Source: Pseudomonadales bacterium
GTDB taxonomy: Bacteria; Pseudomonadota; Gammaproteobacteria; Pseudomonadales; Azotimanducaceae
Reading direction: 5' to 3'
NCBI GenBank assembly: GCA_022448765.1
Contig: JAKUTI010000035.1
Location: 1-15,936, forward strand
DNA length: 15,936 bases
The notes below the pieces were generated by a model that worked only from the letters and a program-made list of their open reading frames with translations, was not told the DNA's origin and did no database searches. Of the stretch, positions 1 through 6,469 are shown piece by piece. Position numbers and translations under genes: made by a program. Numbering within the stretch: the first letter of the stretch is position 1; each line of letters starts with the position of its first letter.

Positions 1-696
1 ACCAAACCCCGTGTCCCAAATATCCGATACCGCGGGTCCGGTTTCGTGAGAATCTTCCAAGTGATACAGCAGTTGATCGTCCGTCACGATGGTGGCGTCA
101 AGCATCGACATATCGATGTGCTGGCCGAGGCCGGTCGTTTGCCGTAGGTGCATTGCCGCAAGTACAGCGACAAGACCGTGCAGCGCTGCGTTGGTATCGG
201 ATAGGGACACCCTTACATCTTGCGGCGGACGACCATCCCGAGCCTGACGCTGCACCAATCCCGATTCAGCATGAATAACAGCCGCATACGCCATCCTCTG
301 GGACTCCGGGCTATCTTGCCCAAATCCCGAGATTGAAAGAAGAATTAGGTCTTTTCTTAACGCTTTAAGTTGTTCATAACCAAGTCCAAGCCGATCCATC
401 ACCCCAGGTCGAAAATTCTCGATCACGATATCCGCGCTCGCCGCTAGTTGTTTGGCTAACGCCAACCCTTCGCGTACCGAAAGATCGATGCATACGTTGC
501 GTTTGCCCGCGTTCTGTTGATGGAAGTAACCGGGGACCTCGCCTATCACTGCTCCCCAAAGACGCGTGAGGTCCTGTTGTGGCGGTTCCAACTTGACCAC
601 GTCTGCACCGAGATCTGACAACATCCGACCGGCAAAGGGACCCGCAAGCACCCTGGAAAGATCGAGGACTCGCACTCCATCGAGGGGATACGTCAT
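1..696 (-). CDS. Class III (CaiB/BaiF) CoA-transferase, C-terminus cut off by window edge
   Basis: The minus-strand frame is open from ATG (694-696) to base 1, giving 232 residues of a family whose members are usually about 380-420 residues, so the C-terminal part lies outside the window. It starts MTYPLDGVRVLDLSRVLAGP, the typical family N-terminus, followed by GADVVKLEPP (30-39), NAGKRNVCIDL (62-72) and a VIENFRPGVMDRLGLGY segment (91-107). D167 in VSLSDTNAALH aligns with the catalytic Asp169 of formyl-CoA transferase, which forms the aspartyl-CoA thioester, so this copy should be active. GLGQHIDMSMLDA (189-201) is another family block. Such enzymes move CoA between carboxylic acids in the cytosol; the substrate cannot be told. 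The start is fixed by an in-frame stop overlapping the only nearby upstream ATG. It is read away from msrA's 3' end and may belong to a further CoA-linked pathway to the left. Confidence 0.93.
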   Translation of the reverse strand, partial: MTYPLDGVRVLDLSRVLAGPFAGRMLSDLGADVVKLEPPQQDLTRLWGAVIGEVPGYFHQQNAGKRNVCIDLSVREGLALAKQLAASADIVIENFRPGVMDRLGLGYEQLKALRKDLILLSISGFGQDSPESQRMAYAAVIHAESGLVQRQARDGRPPQDVRVSLSDTNAALHGLVAVLAAMHLRQTTGLGQHIDMSMLDATIVTDDQLLYHLEDSHETGPAVSDIWDTGFG

Positions 697-785
697 CTCA
701 CCATCCCGCTCTCACAAGCACCCCATTTATCGAGTTGTTCGTAACTCCAAGAATTACACATCGCAAGTCGTCGACCGAAACACGT

Positions 786-814
786 TTGACTAGCCCCGTT
801 ACAACCTTTATCAA
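786..814 (+). promoter_or_regulatory. Putative sigma70 promoter reading rightward
   Basis: TTGACT at 786-791 matches five of six -35 consensus bases. It is followed by exactly 17 bp and TATCAA at 809-814, which matches four of six -10 bases. Predicted initiation is near 821. No protein gene follows on this strand before a strong terminator at 954-981, so the product would be a short untranslated RNA. The palindrome at 794-839 covers the spacer, the -10 and the start site, which would suit repression. Confidence 0.35.
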
Positions 815-839
815 ACAAAGTTTGTCAGTGTAAACGGGG
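794..839. promoter_or_regulatory. 46-bp imperfect palindrome, possible operator
   Basis: Outer arms CCCCGTTACA (794-803) and TGTAAACGGGG (829-839) are complementary with a single bulged A. Inner arms CAAAC (812-816) and GTTTG (820-824) flank AAA. The inner dyad fits a homodimeric repressor site of the TetR or GntR kind, but no regulator gene is in the window. It lies about 100 bp upstream of the CoA-transferase start and overlaps a predicted plus-strand promoter. It could alternatively form an RNA hairpin. The palindrome is seen directly; its function is inference. Confidence 0.45.
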
Positions 840-985
840 TTAACGGATAGACGCCAGAGTTCTAGTGTTGGGCAAATTCGAACCGTCGGCCGCCGCGTGT
901 TCACGGTGGTCTGGCCGTGCTCCAAATACTGAACGGCTCACTCGACGTGTACCAACTCCCCGGTAGCAACCGGGGGGTTTTATCG
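821..985 (+). ncRNA. Candidate small RNA of about 165 nt
   Basis: The span runs from the predicted start site of the 786-814 promoter to the end of the 954-981 terminator. It has no ATG-started reading frame. It contains possible internal stems CGGCC/GGCCG (887-891 with 913-917) or, as an alternative fold, CACGG/CCGTG (902-906 with 915-919), and ends in an 11-bp GC-rich hairpin followed by a short T tract. I do not recognise it as 6S, 4.5S, tmRNA or RNase P RNA, or as a riboswitch class. The call rests only on promoter plus terminator with no gene between them. Confidence 0.3.
954..985 (+). terminator. Rho-independent terminator hairpin, plus strand
   Basis: The arms 954-964 and 969-979 pair over 11 bp, including one G-T wobble, around the loop AGCA. 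The stem core is CCCCGGT/ACCGGGG, and TTTTATCGTTT follows from 978. Read on the minus strand, the same hairpin is followed by GGTACACG with no T run, so it works better as a rightward terminator than as the end of msrA transcription. Confidence 0.6.
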
Positions 986-1014
986 TTTGTCGCCGAATCG
1001 GACGAAGGACAATA

Positions 1015-1040
1015 AGGAGGCCGGCTTTCGCCTCAGGCCC
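1015..1040 (-). terminator. Weak hairpin at the msrA stop codon
   Basis: Read on the minus strand, GGCC, the stop codon TGA, then GGC-GAAA-GCC and GGCC form a short hairpin with a GNRA-type loop and a bulge holding the stop codon. TCCTTATTGT follows. The stem is short and the T tract imperfect, so this is a plausible but weak end of the msrA transcript. Confidence 0.3.
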
Positions 1041-1683
1041 TAACCAACGGCTCGACCCCACACGTGACACCCGTGCCCCCCAAACCACAGTAGCCCCCAG
1101 GAACTTTCGCGAGGTATTGCTGATGGTAATGCTCGGCATAGAAGAATCGTGGCGCTTTCAAGATTTCTGTCGATATATCCCCGAACCCCGCACCGTGCAA
1201 TCGACGTTGGTATTCGTCGCGCGAACAACTAGCAACGTCCACCTGTTCGTCATCATGGAAGTAAAGCGCGGAGCGATACTGTGTCCCTAGATCGTTGCCT
1301 TGACGCATTCCCTGAGTGGGATCATGTCCTTCCCAAAAAACCTTCAACAGAGCCGAATACGTCACCACCGTGGGATCATAAACCGCGAGAACCACTTCGG
1401 TATGTCCGGTGAGGCCAGAACAAACCTCTTCGTACGTCGGATTTTGCGTGTGCCCACCCGCATACCCCACCGCGGTTGTATACACCCCATCGATTTGCCA
1501 AAACAGTCTCTCCGCACCCCAAAAACATCCCATGCCCACCACGAGCAGCTCCATCTGCTGTGGAAACGGAGGCTCAAGCGGTCTTCCATGAACAAAGTGG
1601 CTTGGCGGGACGGGTACAGCCTCGGCTCGTCCTGGCAGCGCTTCGCTCTCTAGTGGTAGCCGGAGCTTGTATTCCAGTGTCAT
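1033..1683 (-). CDS. msrA: Peptide methionine (S)-S-oxide reductase MsrA
   Basis: This 216-residue protein repairs oxidised proteins by reducing the S-epimer of methionine sulfoxide, using thioredoxin as final reductant. The catalytic motif GCFWG is at 52-56 with nucleophile C53. It is followed by YAGGHTQNPTYEEVCSG, GHTEVV, VFWEGHDPTQGMRQGNDLGTQYRS and YAEHYHQQYL, all family hallmarks. C199 (YCG) and C208 (VTCG) match the two C-terminal resolving cysteines of the E. coli enzyme (C198, C206). The N-terminal extension ending before GMGCFWG, with the ALPGR segment, is that of the long E. coli form (212 residues). The ATG has a strong Shine-Dalgarno GAGGGGA seven bases upstream. No export signal is seen, so it is cytosolic. 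It is divergent from the lipoprotein gene at 1762. Confidence 0.97.
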   Translation of the reverse strand: MTLEYKLRLPLESEALPGRAEAVPVPPSHFVHGRPLEPPFPQQMELLVVGMGCFWGAERLFWQIDGVYTTAVGYAGGHTQNPTYEEVCSGLTGHTEVVLAVYDPTVVTYSALLKVFWEGHDPTQGMRQGNDLGTQYRSALYFHDDEQVDVASCSRDEYQRRLHGAGFGDISTEILKAPRFFYAEHYHQQYLAKVPGGYCGLGGTGVTCGVEPLVRA

Positions 1684-1711
1684 CCGCGGTTCCCCTCAAT
1701 TCTCGTTTCCG

Positions 1712-1720
1712 ATCATAACA
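1712..1720 (-). promoter_or_regulatory. Extended -10 promoter of msrA
   Basis: On the minus strand TGT followed by TATGAT forms an extended -10 element. No good -35 is present at the right distance, which extended -10 promoters tolerate. Predicted initiation near 1705 would leave a leader of about 20 nt that still includes the ribosome-binding site at 1691-1697. Confidence 0.5.
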
Positions 1721-1761
1721 GCCTGCCTCACCCGTTCGCACGAATACGATACACTGCCTCG

Positions 1762-3417
1762 ATGCAAAACCTAGCCGTGACGACGGTTTTCTGTTGCCTG
1801 CTCGCCATCTCAGGATGCGCAACGACTTCACCCCAAACCGCAAACTACTTAGACCTCATCGAATCGGTACAGAGTGGGGAGGATGTTTCCGTCCAGGAGA
1901 TGAGGCGTGCGTTTTTGGAAACCCCCGACTTGCCTCAACGCCTTCAACAAATCGCACCCCTAGAACGTCAAGCGCTCCAGCTTTTGATTGATGAACCGTT
2001 AAAACTGGGGGCAATCGGTACCGCAATCCTCGATATTTATTACGGTAGTCTCGCTGGACACCTTGCCCTCGCGTCTTTTTATGAGCGTGTCGAAGACGAA
2101 ACCGCCGAATTGCATCGCGACTGGGCGAAGCGCATCGTCACAGCAATCGGGACTGACGGCGACGGAAGCCGCAAACAACCCTATCGCGTTTTGTCAGGTC
2201 CGGAAGCACGATCCTACTTAATTGCGTTGGGCCGCAGCCCAGTCGGGTCCATTTACCAAAGCGACAAAGACCGGCCATTCATGATGGTCATCGCCTCAAA
2301 ACCACCGACCGGTCCGCTTGTGAACGTATTTTTCAACCTCGGCGACGCCTACTCATTCGTAGCGCAACAAATCCGTGAGGCGTCTCAAAGCGATGAATTT
2401 ACGCCCGGCGCGCTAATCGGTTTCCTCGCACAACGTAACGATTCAGCTGCGCAAGCCTTTATCGGCACGTATCTTGCGTCGGAGGACCGGTTAGACGAGT
2501 CCATCAACTGGCTTTCCGCGTCGATCCGTTCCGGAAATGTCCTCGCAAACCTCAATCTTGCGAGGGTTTGGTGGACCAAAGCCCGGCGTCAGACCGACGA
2601 GCAAGCGCGAGAGGAAGCGGTCGCTCGTGCGGTCGAAAACTACCGGCGCGCCATCACTGTAGGGTCGGACGAAGCCATGTACATGTTGGCCGTTCTCTAT
2701 CTTCGCGATCAATTAGGACCCAATAAACTGCAAACGGGTATCGAACTAATGGAGCAGGCGTCAGCCCTTGAGAATACCCAAGCCCTAATTTACCTCGGGC
2801 AGCTCTATTTTGACGGCAGACAGATCGAACGGGATCTCGGGAAAACCGCCGGTTACTTTGTGCAAGCAGCGGAACTTGGTAATGACTTCGCCAAGCTCCA
2901 ATACGCGCGTTTTCTCATGCATCCAGACGTTGACAGACCATTCGAGCGACGAGCGTACGATTGGCTCCGAGAAGTCGCGAGTCAAGACAACCCAGACGCG
3001 ATGCTGGTCATCGGGAACCTCTACGCCCGCGGTGTGCACGTCAACAGAAGCTTCCGTCGAGCATTTCGGTGGTTCCGCAAAGCCATCGCCAGTGCGCCTA
3101 AAGATGCCAGTATCGTTAACGAGGTGGCATGGACACTTGCCGTGACCAACCTCGACCGATTAAGGAAACCCCGGTACGCCCTTGAAATCATGACCGGCAT
3201 CATGGAGAGCGACCTAAAGGCACGTCAGACGCCAGCTTATTTGGATACTTGGGCCGCGGCTCACGCGGCAAGTGGCGACTTTGATACCGCCGTCGATCTG
3301 CAGACCGAGGCGGTGGAGCAAGCACGGCGTCAGGAACAACACGCCGTTATCGACGTTCTCTTAGAACATTTGGATACGTTTAAAGCAGGTCGCCCCGTCA
3401 TCGACCCCATCCCTTAA
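1762..3417 (+). CDS. Sel1/TPR-repeat lipoprotein
   Basis: This 551-residue protein has a lipoprotein signal peptide: a hydrophobic stretch at 4-18 and lipobox ISGC with C19. Residue 20 is Ala rather than Asp, which predicts sorting to the outer membrane. After a helical N-terminal region of unknown fold (30-230) come Sel1-like repeats at about 303-445, for example ALIYLGQLYFDG and AMLVIGNLYARG, each followed by an A-x-x-W/Y-F-x-x-A helix. A TPR-like pair sits at 450-525 (AAHAASGDFDTAVDLQ). Such solenoids act as protein-binding scaffolds; the partner is unknown. No clear Shine-Dalgarno precedes the ATG, but the signal peptide supports this start. It leads directly into mnmH with 23 bp between them, so the two are probably co-transcribed. 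A specific function cannot be assigned. Confidence 0.9.
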   Translation: MQNLAVTTVFCCLLAISGCATTSPQTANYLDLIESVQSGEDVSVQEMRRAFLETPDLPQRLQQIAPLERQALQLLIDEPLKLGAIGTAILDIYYGSLAGHLALASFYERVEDETAELHRDWAKRIVTAIGTDGDGSRKQPYRVLSGPEARSYLIALGRSPVGSIYQSDKDRPFMMVIASKPPTGPLVNVFFNLGDAYSFVAQQIREASQSDEFTPGALIGFLAQRNDSAAQAFIGTYLASEDRLDESINWLSASIRSGNVLANLNLARVWWTKARRQTDEQAREEAVARAVENYRRAITVGSDEAMYMLAVLYLRDQLGPNKLQTGIELMEQASALENTQALIYLGQLYFDGRQIERDLGKTAGYFVQAAELGNDFAKLQYARFLMHPDVDRPFERRAYDWLREVASQDNPDAMLVIGNLYARGVHVNRSFRRAFRWFRKAIASAPKDASIVNEVAWTLAVTNLDRLRKPRYALEIMTGIMESDLKARQTPAYLDTWAAAHAASGDFDTAVDLQTEAVEQARRQEQHAVIDVLLEHLDTFKAGRPVIDPIP

Positions 3418-3440
3418 TTGTGTTCGGTTGAGAAAAAACC

Positions 3441-4475
3441 TTGGCAATTGAAGTCGTAGACGACTATCAAGGTATCCTCAAGAATCAACGTCCTGTGATC
3501 GACGTACGAGCGCCCGAGGAGTACGGCAAAGGATCCATTCCCTCGGCCATCAATCTCCCCATTTTGAATAATGACGAACGCCGGCAAGTCGGCGTGTGTT
3601 ACAAGAACCACGGGCAGCGGAAAGCAATCGAACTCGGGCAAAAACTGGTCACAGAGAGTATTCGCTCTAAAAGGGTGAGCGATTGGGCGTCATTCGTCGA
3701 CTCTCATGAAGATGCGGCATTTTGCTGCTGGCGAGGAGGTCTTCGCTCCCGTACCGCTTACCAGTGGTTGGCTGAAACTGGTTCAATAATTCCCATCGTG
3801 AAGGGCGGCTCCAAAGCCCTACGAAGTTATTGTCTCCGACGGATAGAGGAGTCGACGGATTACCGTTGGCTGGTGCTGGGCGGGCGAACCGGGAGCGGTA
3901 AAACTCGAGCGCTCCAACAATTAACAAATGCTATTGATCTGGAGCGTTTGGCTTCCCATCGAGGCTCAGCATTCGGTGGTGACATCGCTCTGCAACCCCC
4001 ACCTATCTCATTCGAAAACGCCCTCGCCGCCGATCTTCTTTCAATAGATCACGACCGCCCGGTCGTGGTTGAGGACGAAAGCCGAACCATCGGCCGGCTT
4101 GCGTTACCCGAGAGCTTCTTCCAGAGCATACAAAACGCCCCGTTGGTCATTCTCGAACTGTCACTCGAAGCGCGTATCGCTAATATCTACGACGAATACG
4201 TCGTCCCCGGCATTCGAGCATCATTCATCAACGCGCTGTGGCGAATACGCAAGCGTCTAGGGGGCACGCGATACCGCGAACTCCTAAACCTCATGGAACA
4301 CGGGTTCGATAGCGGGAACCAAGAATCGCACTTCCGATGGATCGAGTTATTGTTGACGGGTTATTACGACCCGATGTACGACTATCAACTTGAAAGAAAG
4401 CACGAGCGAATCGTCTATCGAGGTCGCATGGACGCGGTTGTCCAGTACGTAGGGGAACAAATCACTGCCGCATGA
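3441..4475 (+). CDS. mnmH: tRNA 2-selenouridine synthase MnmH (SelU/YbbB)
   Basis: This 344-residue two-domain protein replaces sulfur with selenium in 2-thiouridine at the wobble position (U34) of Lys, Glu and Gln tRNAs, using selenophosphate and passing through a geranylated intermediate. The N-terminal rhodanese domain (1-125) has the start PVIDVRAPEEYGKGSIPSA (18-36). Its active-site loop FCCWRGGLRS (94-103) has C96 aligned with the catalytic Cys97 of the E. coli enzyme. The C-terminal P-loop domain has Walker A GRTGSGKT at 148-155, which binds the prenyl donor or tRNA. E. coli MnmH is 364 residues, so this copy is full length or nearly so. The start is TTG: an in-frame TGA at 3429-3431 excludes anything further upstream, and no ATG or GTG lies before the rhodanese domain. 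selD, the usual partner, is not in the window. Confidence 0.95.
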   Translation: MAIEVVDDYQGILKNQRPVIDVRAPEEYGKGSIPSAINLPILNNDERRQVGVCYKNHGQRKAIELGQKLVTESIRSKRVSDWASFVDSHEDAAFCCWRGGLRSRTAYQWLAETGSIIPIVKGGSKALRSYCLRRIEESTDYRWLVLGGRTGSGKTRALQQLTNAIDLERLASHRGSAFGGDIALQPPPISFENALAADLLSIDHDRPVVVEDESRTIGRLALPESFFQSIQNAPLVILELSLEARIANIYDEYVVPGIRASFINALWRIRKRLGGTRYRELLNLMEHGFDSGNQESHFRWIELLLTGYYDPMYDYQLERKHERIVYRGRMDAVVQYVGEQITAA

Positions 4476-4493
4476 GCCCACCTACGCCTTGTG

Positions 4494-6008
4494 TTACCGC
4501 GAGAAATTTCGTTGATCTGCTGCTAACGGAACCACATCGCACGTTTCCATGTACCAAGCGAGCATACGTTCCCTCATCCGATCAATAGAACGAGCCTTAC
4601 TCGGGTCATTAATCAGGTTGTCGGTTTCACCAGGATCCGATCCTAGATCATAGAACTCATCGGTCTCGTATGCCCTGCGCACGTATTTATACTGGCCATC
4701 TCGACACATCGTGGCTTTTGTGTGCGGGAAAACATCGTCCTCACGAAGTTGCTGTTCGATCTTAGGTGAATATAGACCTAGACCGCCCATCCCTCGGGCA
4801 CTCTCACGCTCGCTGGCATGTGTCTCTTGTCTCAACCGACCTCCTTCGCAAAAGACTGCATCGCGATGGGGGGCGTCGGCATCAACCAAAAGACTCAGAA
4901 GACTCTTGCCAAAGTGCCAATATGGCGGCTCTATCCCCGCACATTCGTATGCGGTCGCGGGAAAGTCGATCAATTCAATCAGTTGGGTTCGAACCCCAGG
5001 CACAACGTCCATGGCGGTAGGCGGTTTGAAAATGAAAGGTACTCGGCTCAGGCAATCTTGGAACGTGTTCTGTGTCTTTTCGACCAACCCGTAGTCGCCC
5101 GTAAAGTCACCATGATCCGAAAACACGAACATTGCACTGTCGTCATACAGGTTCGCTTCACGCAGACTTTCGATGAGAAGTCCTAACTGATGATCCACCC
5201 GTGAACACATGCCAAAGTATGTCGCGCGCAATTCAGTCCAACGATCTTCTGACCAGCCGACTAGGCTCTGCCCGTCTCGAATGCCCGTTAGCATGGAGGG
5301 CTTGTCATCCCATCGTTGGTATTGGTGTCGCGGCGGAACGTTGTCACGATCGATCATCGAAAACCACGGCTCCTCGACGCAATACGGAGGGTGGGGATAC
5401 CCGAGCGGTAAGAACAGACACAGGGGTTGATCGCCGTCATATACACGTACGAAATCCATCGCGCCATAGAGCATGGCCCAGTCACCGTCGAAATATATAT
5501 CGTGCCCTGCGAGCTCCAATTTACCCTTGAAAAAACTGTAGAACGTGTCGCTCCCCTGCTTGCCCCGCCACGCGAGATCGCCCCCATGGGAACCCTCCCG
5601 CGGTTCATACCCCCAGCGTTCGTAATCCGAGCGATTCGGCCTGAAGTGGACGTCGCAGTGTTTCTCGTAACCCAGTTGACCCGGCACCAAATCGTTCTTT
5701 CCACCCCACCACACGAAATAGTCGTTATCGCGCAGTACCGACAAGAGGTTCGGTTCGCCACCGTCCGGATTCAGCATGTGATGCATCGTGCGATGGCCTC
5801 GCACATGCGGGTACCAACCCGTCATGAAGGAACAGCGACTGGGTGTACAAACGGTTGCTTGGCTAAACGCGTTTTGAAAAGAAACCGCATCCGTTTCAAT
5901 CAGAGCATCTAGATTGGGCGTTTTGACGGCCGGATGGCCCATGTGGCCTAACGCATCCCCTCGCCAAGTATCAGGATTGAAGATGATGATGTGGGGTGCA
6001 CGCTTCAC
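4494..6008 (-). CDS. Cytosolic formylglycine-dependent sulfatase family hydrolase
   Basis: An alkaline-phosphatase-superfamily sulfatase of 504 residues. The N-terminus PHIIIFNPDTWRGDALG carries the metal-binding D13. The sulfatase signature CTPSR is at 54-58, with C54 the residue to be converted to formylglycine, followed by MTGWYPHVRGH. PHPPY (H206) and FSDHGDFTGDYG (D298, H299) supply further metal and substrate contacts. The C-terminus has the family ending YDLGSDPGETDNL. No signal peptide is visible, which suggests a cytosolic enzyme as for choline sulfatase. Its maturation enzyme is not in the window. I chose the GTG at 6006-6008 because it overlaps the previous gene's TGA as GTGA and gives a canonical N-terminus; the longer frame from ATG at 6128 would overlap that gene by 124 bp and add 40 atypical residues. 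A phosphonate monoester or phosphodiester hydrolase is an alternative. It converges with mnmH, 18 bp away. Confidence 0.88.
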   Translation of the reverse strand: MKRAPHIIIFNPDTWRGDALGHMGHPAVKTPNLDALIETDAVSFQNAFSQATVCTPSRCSFMTGWYPHVRGHRTMHHMLNPDGGEPNLLSVLRDNDYFVWWGGKNDLVPGQLGYEKHCDVHFRPNRSDYERWGYEPREGSHGGDLAWRGKQGSDTFYSFFKGKLELAGHDIYFDGDWAMLYGAMDFVRVYDGDQPLCLFLPLGYPHPPYCVEEPWFSMIDRDNVPPRHQYQRWDDKPSMLTGIRDGQSLVGWSEDRWTELRATYFGMCSRVDHQLGLLIESLREANLYDDSAMFVFSDHGDFTGDYGLVEKTQNTFQDCLSRVPFIFKPPTAMDVVPGVRTQLIELIDFPATAYECAGIEPPYWHFGKSLLSLLVDADAPHRDAVFCEGGRLRQETHASERESARGMGGLGLYSPKIEQQLREDDVFPHTKATMCRDGQYKYVRRAYETDEFYDLGSDPGETDNLINDPSKARSIDRMRERMLAWYMETCDVVPLAADQRNFSR

Positions 6009-6469
6009 GACCGGTTGATTACCAGACTGCTGCCATGAGCGGAGATCGAGTCGGGGCGTAACCTTAATACGACTCGTCCCGATTCGGACAATCCTGCTGC
6101 CTTCGTTACCCCCAAGTATTTCGTCCAAAGCGCCGTCGCTATTTCAGTAATCCCGTCGCGAACGATTTCAAAATGTCCCGTTCCCTTGACTTGTTGATTA
6201 GAGCGGCTTGCAGACCTTACCTGCTCCGTCTCGACGCAAAACGATCCACGCGAGTTAGCGGCCAGGCATTTGACGTGGAACTTGTCTGGATCGCTGGTGG
6301 TATGAAAAGCCCCGTCGGCCCAGAGAAACCAACAAGGGACCATCCTAGGAAATCCTTCGCCATCGAGGAAAGCAATCGTTGCGGAAACTGGCCGGGAAAG
6401 AACCTCCGCGCATTCGCACTCGGACAAATCCCTTCGCGTCGAACCGCTAACGTTTCTTCTGGCGTTCAT
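6005..6469 (-). CDS. Pyridoxamine 5'-phosphate oxidase-fold (split-barrel flavin/F420-type) protein
   Basis: This 154-residue protein fits the small PNPOx-like split-barrel family. The region 31-80 (TIAFLDGEGFPRMVPCWFLW, then a loop with KFHVKCLAANSRGSFCVE) has the first-strand pattern, the P-x-W-F strand and the K-x-x-x-L-x-x-N-x-R segment typical of these proteins. GTGHFEIVRDG (96-106) is another conserved strand. Members bind FMN, F420 or haem and act as oxidoreductases or are of unknown function; the cofactor cannot be decided here. The chosen ATG overlaps the end of the crotonase gene by 23 bp and has a weak GAGAAC upstream. A TTG at residue 15 is an alternative start. Its stop overlaps the sulfatase GTG, so the two are probably translationally coupled. 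Confidence 0.75.
   Translation of the reverse strand: MNARRNVSGSTRRDLSECECAEVLSRPVSATIAFLDGEGFPRMVPCWFLWADGAFHTTSDPDKFHVKCLAANSRGSFCVETEQVRSASRSNQQVKGTGHFEIVRDGITEIATALWTKYLGVTKAAGLSESGRVVLRLRPDSISAHGSSLVINRS

Larger units (their letters stand above)
697..1032. other. Intergenic region with palindrome, promoter and terminator signals
   Basis: This is the one gap longer than 300 bases. It separates the CoA-transferase start (696) from the msrA stop (1033). No convincing protein gene or tRNA is present. It holds an imperfect palindrome (794-839), a plus-strand sigma70-like promoter (786-814), a strong plus-strand hairpin terminator (954-981) and a weaker minus-strand hairpin just beyond msrA. 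The promoter of the CoA-transferase on the minus strand should also lie here, but I could not pick a convincing -35/-10 pair for it. Confidence 0.8.

Noticed and set aside
871..887. TTCGAA sequence resembling a tRNA T-loop
   Set aside because: On neither strand do the flanking five bases pair as a T-stem, and no acceptor or anticodon stem is found around it.
865..966. GTG-started frame of 33 codons, Arg-rich, ending in the terminator hairpin
   Set aside because: There is no Shine-Dalgarno in front of the GTG and no recognisable motif, and a frame of this length arises easily by chance in GC-rich DNA.
4476..4493. Possible terminator between mnmH and the sulfatase
   Set aside because: The 18-bp gap between these convergent genes contains no inverted repeat with a T tract.
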